Positions 6,846 through 11,696 of a DNA stretch of 12,837 bases are shown in pieces. The DNA is from Spirochaetaceae bacterium UBA6089 (GTDB lineage: Bacteria; Spirochaetota; Spirochaetia; Treponematales; Rectinemataceae). Location: assembly GCA_002435985.1 (NCBI GenBank), contig DIXD01000075.1, positions 1-12,837 of the forward strand, given 5' to 3'. Position 1 is the first letter of the stretch. Every line of letters begins with the position of its first letter. Position numbers and translations under genes: made by a program. The notes beneath the pieces are model-generated. The model searched no databases, had not been told where the DNA came from, and saw nothing but the letters and a program-made list of their open reading frames with translations.

Positions 6846-7476
6846 AGCCCATCTCCCTGAGCAGTGTGCCCAATTTGTCTCGCGCACGGAACAGCCTCGA
6901 TTTTACGGTGCCGAGTGGCAGGCCGTACATCTCCCCTAGCTCGGCCAGCCCCTTGTCCTCCACCTCGTGCAGATAGAGCATCGCTCGGTCCTCGGGATCG
7001 AGCTTTTGCATGGCGACGGCAAGCATTCGGTTCGCCTCTTCGTTCAGCACATTTCCTTCACCGGTCGAGTGATGACTCTCCAAGGGAAAAGAATCGAATG
7101 TTTCGACCTGTACATTGTGCGCGTGATGGCGGGCGGCTCTGCGCATGACATCCGCGCTCGCAGTCCGGCAAATGCCGTACAGATAGGCTCCAAGGGAGCT
7201 CTCTCTGCGCCATTTCGGCAATGCCTTATAGATCCTGATGAGCGATTCCTGTGCCGCCTCTTCGGCAAGCTCGGCATCAAAGGCGACAAAGGCTGCACAG
7301 TAGCCGCGAATGCGATCCCACCATCGCCACATAAGTCGCTCAAAGGCACCTTTATCGCCGCCGGATGCCTCGACGGCAAGCTCGAGGTCGAAGGGATCAT
7401 CGACGACCGGCGTGAGGCTGTCGGGTTCTTTTTTTGCTACGCGCATTGTCCGCACCAATAGTGTATCATCGATCAT
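6832..7476 (-). CDS. RNA polymerase sigma factor, ECF type (ECF sigma 1)
   Basis: This 214-residue protein has only sigma regions 2 and 4, as ECF sigmas do. Region 2 spans about residues 44-113, with the core-binding helix AEEAAQESLIRIYKALPKW (71-89). Region 4 spans about 152-207, with the helix-turn-helix LAELGEMYGLPLGTVKSRLFRARDKL (residues 177-202). A linker rich in His and Ser (116-140) joins them. It should direct RNA polymerase to alternative promoters, probably including the GCAACC-16-CGAC site in front of its own operon. The operon order is spy-like 1, sigma 1, small membrane anti-sigma. The ATG at 7476 lies 19 bases after the spy-like 1 stop but has only a weak purine-rich site before it; Met11 (7446) is an alternative start and would remove ten poorly conserved residues. 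The tight coupling with the next gene suggests a balanced sigma:anti-sigma ratio. Confidence 0.88.
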   Translation of the reverse strand: MIDDTLLVRTMRVAKKEPDSLTPVVDDPFDLELAVEASGGDKGAFERLMWRWWDRIRGYCAAFVAFDAELAEEAAQESLIRIYKALPKWRRESSLGAYLYGICRTASADVMRRAARHHAHNVQVETFDSFPLESHHSTGEGNVLNEEANRMLAVAMQKLDPEDRAMLYLHEVEDKGLAELGEMYGLPLGTVKSRLFRARDKLGTLLREMGYELH

Positions 7477-7495
7477 AATATACTGCTTTTCTTGC

Positions 7496-8050
7496 TCACA
7501 TAACCTGCCGCAATATGGTGAGAAGCCTGCTATACATGTCGACTTCTTGAGGTTTTAGTCCCTTTGTGCCGAAAGAATTTGCAAATTGGCCTATTTTCTC
7601 CGAAGTTCGCGCTTCGCGCACCAAAAGGAGAATCGTCTGCCAGCGCTCCTCTCCCAAAATTTTGCGAATCTCCACCTGCCGCTCGATCTGAATCAACCTC
7701 ACGATCTTCTCATATTCAAGGCTCTTCGATATCGCATCTTCGATCGACTTCATGTCCGGCTCGGGATCGAGAAGCATCGTCGCCACCTGAGCCTGATAAA
7801 TTCTGATTTCGTTCTGAGCCTTGGACAGTTCGATCTGTCTCGAATCGAGAACCTCTTCAAGTTTATCCAACTCTTCCTCAGTGAGGTTCAAACTTCGAAA
7901 CCATTCGCGCACCGCTACGGGGCCCATCACTCCATGGTTTCCTATGCCCATGCCGGGGCCGCCCTGTGCGCTCACCGTGGAAACGCTCACAAACATGGCC
8001 ACTGCAGCAAAGCATACAAGCGCCGCCACCCCGACTCGTTTTGATCTCAT
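7496..8050 (-). CDS. Secreted Spy/CpxP-like helical protein 1 (possible periplasmic sensor of ECF sigma 1)
   Basis: This 184-residue protein has an N-terminal signal peptide (basic MRSKR, hydrophobic 7-26, likely cleavage after VSA at 28) and a mature, mostly helical chain. The segment LNLTEEELDKLEEVLDSRQ (54-72) resembles the LTxxQ-type helices of Spy, CpxP and ZraP; long charged helices follow (73-145), with a loop LLDPEPDM (93-100). Studied relatives are periplasmic chaperones or metal sensors (CnrX). Only one His (H39) and no Cys are visible in the mature part, so a CnrX-like metal site is not evident. The start ATG has a strong GGAGGA site 5 bases before it. It is the first gene of the operon with sigma 1 and the small anti-sigma, placed where CnrX would be. 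It is a paralogue of the protein encoded at 8191-8745. Confidence 0.72.
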   Translation of the reverse strand: MRSKRVGVAALVCFAAVAMFVSVSTVSAQGGPGMGIGNHGVMGPVAVREWFRSLNLTEEELDKLEEVLDSRQIELSKAQNEIRIYQAQVATMLLDPEPDMKSIEDAISKSLEYEKIVRLIQIERQVEIRKILGEERWQTILLLVREARTSEKIGQFANSFGTKGLKPQEVDMYSRLLTILRQVM

Positions 8051-8079
8051 CGAAATCCTCCGATTCTTCTATAACTATT

Positions 8080-8105
8080 GTCGCTCAATCAGGCGTTTCG
8101 GTTGC
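8080..8105 (-). promoter_or_regulatory. Candidate ECF sigma promoter in front of spy-like 1/sigma 1 operon (site a)
   Basis: Minus strand: GCAACC (8105-8100), 16 bases, CGAC (8083-8080). The distance from the CGAC box to the ATG at 8050 is 29 bases, leaving a leader of about 23 bases that contains the ribosome site. The same boxes at the same spacing occur before spy-like 2. The layout resembles known ECF promoters (AAC-containing -35, 16-17 bases, CG-containing -10). Confidence 0.55.
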
Positions 8106-8109
8106 AGAA

Positions 8110-8118
8110 ATTATACCA
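8110..8118 (-). promoter_or_regulatory. Candidate extended -10 housekeeping promoter for the spy-like 1/sigma 1 operon
   Basis: Minus strand TGGTATAAT (8118-8110): a perfect TATAAT preceded by the extended -10 TG. There is no good -35 box, since that place is taken by the terminator hairpin at 8132-8165. It would give basal expression upstream of the ECF-type site, so the operon may have two promoters. Confidence 0.45.
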
Positions 8119-8131
8119 CAGTCTCCAAAGG

Positions 8132-8165
8132 AAAAGCCGCCCGGTATGTTTCCCGGGCGGGCTTT
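8132..8165 (-). terminator. Intrinsic terminator after spy-like 2
   Basis: On the minus strand AAAGCCCGCCCGG pairs with CCGGGCGGCTTT across a 7-base loop with one bulged C; the T run TTTT closes the stem and is followed by CC. It lies 26 bases after the spy-like 2 stop and so separates that gene from the spy-like 1 operon. Confidence 0.75.
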
Positions 8166-8190
8166 CAGTCATTCACTTCAGGCTTCGAGA

Positions 8191-8745
8191 TTACTGTGCT
8201 GCCCGGAAGATCGCATTGACCTCGAGGATGGCGTTCGTGCGAATCTCCTGAATCTTCTTCTGAAGGTCGGCGATTTTGGCAATGTCGGCATCGATCTTGG
8301 CCTTGTCGGGGCTCTCGCTCCAGAGCAAATTATTCAGATCGAGCCTCACGATGCGGACTTCATTCTGGAGCGGAACAACCTGCGCGGTCGAATCCTCCAT
8401 AATCTTGTCCACTTTTGCCTTGTCCTCTGTAGAGAGCTTCTGATACTGGGAATAGTAGAGCGCGCCGTAACCGCCCGATCCCATCATCCTCATGCCGCCG
8501 GAGAACTGCGGATTGGCATTGCCCAATTTATTGAATCCGCCGCGCGGACCATAACCGAAGTGAACGGTTCCCGGTACGGCTTGGGGCGTGGTGTTGCGTC
8601 CATAGCCATAGGTGAAATCATACCCCGCAGTCGTGGCACGCGAGCCTCCCTTCCGGCCATAACCCTGCGCAAACGCGCCAGTGGTCGCGGCGAGGAGCAT
8701 AGCGCCCGCCATAAGAAGCACAATCGCCTTTCTTGATGTTCTCAT
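8191..8745 (-). CDS. Secreted Spy/CpxP-like helical protein 2 with Gly/Tyr-rich N-terminal region
   Basis: This 184-residue protein has a clear signal peptide (basic MRTSRK, hydrophobic core, cleavage after AFA at 26). The mature N-terminus is rich in Gly and Tyr (GYGRKGG, YGYGRN, HFGYGPRGG), and is followed by a helical region from about residue 100: LSTEDKAKVDKIMED, then LQNEVRIVRLDLNNLLWSES. That region lines up with spy-like 1 (AQNEIRIYQAQVATMLLDPE), including the helix before and the IR...E helix after, so I take the two as paralogues. The likely role is a periplasmic chaperone or envelope-stress protein; no His/Cys metal cluster is visible. The start at 8745 has GGAGG 6 bases before the ATG; the frame is open 11 codons further but lacks a ribosome site. 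It has its own ECF-type site upstream and a terminator downstream, so it is probably transcribed alone, although read-through from the module 2 operon is possible. Confidence 0.7.
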   Translation of the reverse strand: MRTSRKAIVLLMAGAMLLAATTGAFAQGYGRKGGSRATTAGYDFTYGYGRNTTPQAVPGTVHFGYGPRGGFNKLGNANPQFSGGMRMMGSGGYGALYYSQYQKLSTEDKAKVDKIMEDSTAQVVPLQNEVRIVRLDLNNLLWSESPDKAKIDADIAKIADLQKKIQEIRTNAILEVNAIFRAAQ

Positions 8746-8784
8746 ATCCTTCCTCCCTTGAAGGTTTCTGTTGTTCACATAATG

Positions 8785-8810
8785 GTCGACGGAGAGAAGG
8801 ATTCGGTTGC
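8785..8810 (-). promoter_or_regulatory. Candidate ECF sigma promoter in front of spy-like 2 (site b)
   Basis: Minus strand: GCAACC (8810-8805), 16 bases, CGAC (8788-8785), 39 bases before the ATG at 8745. Both boxes and the spacing are identical to the site before spy-like 1, and the base matches extend to TGCAACCGA in both. Confidence 0.55.
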
Positions 8811-8825
8811 ACGGATAACAAATTT

Positions 8826-9617
8826 TTATTTTTTACCGTGACTGCCCTGGCTTTGGCCTCCTCGATCATCTTGTTTGTTCTCATTGCCCTGCGATGCGCT
8901 CTTGCCTTGACCGGGTTGATGTTGCCCGCTCTGGCCCCGATTGCTTTCCGAGGTAGGGCGGCTTTCCGAGGCCCGACTGCTTTCCTGCCAGCCTTGGGAT
9001 TTCGAAGCCTGCTTCGCTGCAGCCATGGACTCGAACTGGCTTTCGGACAGATCGCTTGCGATAAGGTCGGTCACAAGCGTGAGACGATCTTCTTCGGACA
9101 ATTCCGATTGGGCGTTGGCCGACGCGACCACGGCAAGGGCGGCAAGCGCGCGCGATGCAGCCTTCGGGCTCTTTCCGGCCTTGGCCACTCCTGCGGTGAG
9201 CGCGCCTCGTATTTCGGTCTCGGTGAGCCCTGCTCTCATGAAGATGAGCATCTGTTCAACCATCGAGGTAGCGTTTTTTTTATCAGAAGGGAAAAGTCCA
9301 TATTCGCGAAACATGGCGACAAGCCGGCCCGCCCGCTGTGCATCAGTCCTCAGCGATGCTGCGAGCACTTCGATACCGACATGCTTGCGGTACCCTTCTT
9401 CGAGTCTCGCCGCAAGGATCGAATCGGAAATGCCCAAATGCTGAAACTGTTGCGCCATCGCCTCGACCTCGTCGACAATCGCACCGTACGCCGCACGGTG
9501 GTCCGACTTCGAGAACCAAGCCTCGACATTCTGAGCGACGGCCGCCTGTGGAACGGCAAAAACGAGGAGAACCGCAATGATCGCCGCCAGACTCCGATAT
9601 CGATGCATCATGCTCAT
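8826..9617 (-). CDS. Secreted protein of unknown function with low-complexity tail ending QGSHGKK (protein A)
   Basis: I do not recognise a named family. The 263-residue protein has a signal peptide (hydrophobic 10-26, likely cleavage after AVA at 28). A helical, Ala- and Glu-rich body follows (30-205), including GLTETEIRGALTAGVAKAGKS (130-150), which looks like a small helical repeat or regulatory domain. From about residue 204 the chain is low complexity (Gln, Ser, Gly, Asn, Lys) and ends QGSHGKK. The divergent secreted protein at 10960-11529 ends almost identically (QGNHGKK). The start ATG at 9617 has AGGA 5 bases before it, overlapping the stop region of the anti-sigma gene 7 bases upstream, so it is the third gene of the sigma 2 operon. 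An attractive guess is an envelope protein that reports to or is controlled by the CBM48 anti-sigma; nothing in the sequence proves this. Confidence 0.7.
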   Translation of the reverse strand: MSMMHRYRSLAAIIAVLLVFAVPQAAVAQNVEAWFSKSDHRAAYGAIVDEVEAMAQQFQHLGISDSILAARLEEGYRKHVGIEVLAASLRTDAQRAGRLVAMFREYGLFPSDKKNATSMVEQMLIFMRAGLTETEIRGALTAGVAKAGKSPKAASRALAALAVVASANAQSELSEEDRLTLVTDLIASDLSESQFESMAAAKQASKSQGWQESSRASESRPTSESNRGQSGQHQPGQGKSASQGNENKQDDRGGQSQGSHGKK

Positions 9618-9624
9618 ATTATTC

Positions 9625-10233
9625 CTATAATATCAGGAGGCTGCTCGAGCCCCCAAAGCCATCGTCGACGATGCCGGTCGCCTTCGGATCGGGAATCCAC
9701 CGGCTGCCATTTATGACAAAATTATAAACATAGACCCTGCCTCTTTGAAGAGGAACCTGAATTTCCCACATGCCGCCTCCATCCACTTTCTTCAGGGTGA
9801 AGTCCCTCGGATCCCAGGAAGTAAAATCGCCGGCGAGCTGCACCGATTCGGCTTCGGGGGCATAGAGCATAAACGTGACTCGCACCGTGTCGGCGTTGCG
9901 GTCGCCGAAATAGAAGCCGAGGCCGATACCGATGATGAAGATCGCTGCGGCGGCCGCGAGCGCGGGCAATAAACGGTGGGCGTGTGCGCATTCTCCGCGC
10001 GTCGCCGAAATCGCGTTCATCACACCGTCGACAAAGTCCCGGGGAACCGGCTCTTCAGCCATCTGGGCGCCGACATCGCGCATCATAAAGGGGAGCAGGC
10101 CTCCGAATTCACGCATGCAGACGCTGCACGATTCGAGGTGTCGGCCGAATTCGTCGACCGAAGTGCTGTCGATCTGCCCTTCTCCCTTCTCCCATGTGTC
10201 GACAAAAGCTCTTGCATCCGCACATTTCATCAT
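9625..10233 (-). CDS. Zinc-finger anti-sigma factor fused to a periplasmic CBM48/AMPK-beta-like glycan-binding domain
   Basis: This 202-residue protein has three parts. Residues 1-45 carry the ZAS/zf-HC2 zinc motif: C4, then H32-x3-C36-x2-C39 (HLESCSVC), which in studied anti-sigmas contacts the sigma in the cytoplasm. A membrane segment spans about 88-109 (LLPALAAAAAIFIIGIGLGFYF). Residues 116-202 resemble the early-set carbohydrate-binding module of AMPK-beta, isoamylase and branching enzyme: VTFMLYAPEAESVQLAGDF (119-137), then W140, K148/K149, W156, VYVYNFVINGSRWIPDP (167-183) and a final SSSLLIL strand. W140, a Lys of the pair and W156 sit where the glycogen-binding residues of AMPK-beta lie. 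The outer domain would face the periplasm and could sense a glycan, although such folds can also be structural. The start overlaps the sigma 2 stop by 4 bases (ATGA), indicating translational coupling. Confidence 0.85.
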   Translation of the reverse strand: MMKCADARAFVDTWEKGEGQIDSTSVDEFGRHLESCSVCMREFGGLLPFMMRDVGAQMAEEPVPRDFVDGVMNAISATRGECAHAHRLLPALAAAAAIFIIGIGLGFYFGDRNADTVRVTFMLYAPEAESVQLAGDFTSWDPRDFTLKKVDGGGMWEIQVPLQRGRVYVYNFVINGSRWIPDPKATGIVDDGFGGSSSLLIL

Positions 10234-10835
10234 AGAGATATACCTCTCGTTGGGCGTTTCGGTTGCTCTCCATCCTGAAGAATTTTACGCAGCCGCCCGC
10301 GCGCTCGGAACAGTCTCGTCTTGACCGCCTCTTCGCCGATGCCCAGCGCGTGTGCCGTCTCGCGAACGGATAGTCCGGCAAAATAGTACAGAGCCACAGG
10401 CTTACGAAGATCGTCGGGAAGAGATTGGACCGCGAATCTCAGCGCGCTTTTCTGAAGCGCCAGCTCGGCCTCTTCCGCCGGATCGCGCGTCGGCTCCTCG
10501 ATATGACCTTGTCGAAGCAGTTCTTCCTTCTGTCGCTTTGCCGAAAAAAGCTTGGCATGCGTGCGCACATTGTTGGCGGCGATCGCGAAGAGCCACGAAG
10601 CAAAATTCTCGCCTCGTCTATACGAACCGAGAGATTTATAGGCGCGGATGAAGACTTCTTGAGCCGCGTCACGGGCATCCTCTTCAGAACGCATGTGCGC
10701 CCGGCAAAAGGAAAGCACGCGAGGGGCATACACGTCCACGATTTCCCGAAACGCTTCGGAATTTCCTTCCAGCACGCGCCCGATGATTGCGTCTTCCCAT
10801 GCTGCATCTGGATTTTCGGGCATAACTAAAAACAT
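10230..10835 (-). CDS. RNA polymerase sigma factor, ECF type (ECF sigma 2)
   Basis: This 201-residue sigma70-family protein has region 2 (about 24-95, with DAAQEVFIRAYKSL at 56-69 and FASWLFAIAANNVRTH at 78-93) and region 4 (about 133-187, with the helix-turn-helix LSVRETAHALGIGEEAVKTRLFRARGRL at residues 155-182); regions 1 and 3 are absent. It is the first gene of an operon with the zinc anti-sigma (4-base overlap) and secreted protein A. I place the start at the ATG at 10835; a purine-rich AAGAAG lies only 2 bases before it and a GGAG 12 bases before, so Met5 (10823) cannot be excluded. Upstream is a housekeeping-type promoter (TTGGGA-17-GATAAT), and I see no GCAACC site in this direction, so its own expression may not depend on an ECF sigma. 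It differs enough from ECF sigma 1 to be a separate group rather than a recent duplicate. Confidence 0.88.
   Translation of the reverse strand: MFLVMPENPDAAWEDAIIGRVLEGNSEAFREIVDVYAPRVLSFCRAHMRSEEDARDAAQEVFIRAYKSLGSYRRGENFASWLFAIAANNVRTHAKLFSAKRQKEELLRQGHIEEPTRDPAEEAELALQKSALRFAVQSLPDDLRKPVALYYFAGLSVRETAHALGIGEEAVKTRLFRARGRLRKILQDGEQPKRPTRGISL
10241..10266 (-). promoter_or_regulatory. Possible ECF-type promoter at the sigma 2/anti-sigma 2 junction (site d)
   Basis: Minus strand: GCAACC (10266-10261), 16 bases, GGTA (10244-10241), inside the last codons of sigma 2 and just before the anti-sigma ATG at 10233. It shares 14 bases (GCAACCGAAACGCC) with the site before spy-like 1. It is weaker evidence than the others: it lies in coding sequence, would give an almost leaderless mRNA, and its GAGAGG may simply be the anti-sigma ribosome site. 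Confidence 0.25.
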
Positions 10836-10881
10836 ATCTTCTTAAGGCTCCCATATCCAGCCATCCGGCAGCGTTTTTTCT

Positions 10882-10907
10882 GCAACCGAGTCGCCGGCCG
10901 TTGGGTA
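10882..10907 (+). promoter_or_regulatory. Candidate ECF sigma promoter in front of secreted protein B (site c)
   Basis: GCAACC (10882-10887), 16 bases, GGTA (10904-10907), 52 bases before the ATG at 10960. The -35 part extends to TGCAACCGA, identical to the sites before both spy-like genes; the -10 part is GGTA rather than CGAC. It overlaps, head-on, the promoter of sigma 2. Confidence 0.45.
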
Positions 10908-10910
10908 TCC

Positions 10911-10939
10911 ATTATCGAACACGTAAGAATATATCCCAA
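10911..10939 (-). promoter_or_regulatory. Predicted sigma70-type promoter of ECF sigma 2
   Basis: Minus strand: TTGGGA (10939-10934), a 17-base spacer, GATAAT (10916-10911). The predicted start is near 10904, about 70 bases before the sigma 2 ATG. Its -10 box lies where transcription from the opposing site c would begin (about 10914), so the two promoters should interfere. Confidence 0.5.
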
Positions 10940-10959
10940 AAAGGGAACGGAGGTTTCAG

Positions 10960-11529
10960 ATGAAAGATAGATTGACACATGGGGCGCTCGCTCTCGTGCT
11001 GGTCCTCGCCTTCGGCGGTGTCGGCACGATATTCGGCCAGACAAGCGATGCGACGGTTCCGGCGACCGATGATCTGACAGACATCATTGCCTCGGTCGAC
11101 GTCGCCGCGAATATCGATACAACTGCGCTTCTCACCAAATTGAGCGCGCAGTTTCGCGTCGAACTCTCGGTTTTGCAGGACCTGAACACACAGGGTTACA
11201 CGGCAGGTCAGATATGGCTCGCGCTTGAGATGTGCCAACAGTCGGGAGTTCAACTCTCGGAAGCTGTGGTACAGGCCGCACGTCTGAACACCGAAGGACA
11301 TGGCTGGGGCGTACTCGCACAAGCGCTCGGTATCGATCTGGGCTCAGCACAATTCTTCGAACTCAAAGAGCAGATGAGAACGCACAGCCGAACGATGGCA
11401 TCCGAAATTGCAGCCGAACACGGCAATCGTAGTATGACGCAGACTCAGACAGAAACCAGTGCGAAGAATCAAAACAATAATGGGGTGGGAAAGGGCTCCG
11501 GAAATCAGGGCAATCACGGCAAAAAGTAG
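10960..11529 (+). CDS. Secreted protein of unknown function with Asn/Gly-rich tail ending QGNHGKK (protein B)
   Basis: The 189-residue protein has a signal peptide (MKDR, hydrophobic 9-25, likely cleavage after IFG at 26). A helical body (about 38-138) contains LQDLNTQGYTAGQIWLALEM (72-91) and the motif GHGWGVLAQALGIDLGSAQFFELK (113-136). This GWG..A..LGI..GS..F..LK pattern is one I associate with short secreted bacterial proteins of unknown function. Residues 157-189 are low complexity (Thr, Gln, Asn, Gly, Lys) and end QGNHGKK, almost the same as protein A, although the bodies differ. There is one Cys (C92). The start ATG has GGAGG 6 bases before it. The gene is divergent from sigma 2, has its own ECF-type site, and is followed by a strong hairpin, so it is probably a single-gene unit of the same regulon. 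Confidence 0.78.
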   Translation: MKDRLTHGALALVLVLAFGGVGTIFGQTSDATVPATDDLTDIIASVDVAANIDTTALLTKLSAQFRVELSVLQDLNTQGYTAGQIWLALEMCQQSGVQLSEAVVQAARLNTEGHGWGVLAQALGIDLGSAQFFELKEQMRTHSRTMASEIAAEHGNRSMTQTQTETSAKNQNNNGVGKGSGNQGNHGKK

Positions 11530-11558
11530 TAAGTACAATCTTCCCGAACAAATCTTGC

Positions 11559-11585
11559 GCATCGCGCTGCCCAACAGCGCGATGC
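11559..11585 (+). terminator. Perfect 11-bp hairpin after secreted protein B, likely terminator
   Basis: GCATCGCGCTG (11559-11569), a 5-base loop, CAGCGCGATGC (11575-11585), with no mismatch. It lies 30 bases after the stop of protein B. The following bases TTCCCTC are only a poor U tract, so termination efficiency is uncertain. From here to 11696 I see no further gene and no convincing promoter. Confidence 0.6.
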
Positions 11586-11696
11586 TTCCCTCATCGACAG
11601 CGATTCATTACTCTATATCAAGAGAGCCGGCATACAACGAAGCCCATGGGGCCTTTTCCGCTCTCGCACTACACCGCCACCACCAAGGAGCGCTTC

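Noticed and set aside
8733..9716. Plus-strand open frame of 327 codons
   Set aside because: It lies antisense to secreted protein A and the anti-sigma end, has no ribosome site of note and a composition typical of a shadow frame.
10241..10266. Fourth GCAACC-N16-GGTA copy taken as a firm promoter for anti-sigma 2
   Set aside because: It is in the sigma 2 coding end, would give an almost leaderless mRNA, and its GAGAGG also serves as a ribosome site; kept only as a low-confidence feature.
11646..11696. Upstream in-frame ATG for the M16C protease
   Set aside because: It has no Shine-Dalgarno, while the ATG at 11697 has AAGGAG at ideal spacing and places the family N-terminus correctly.
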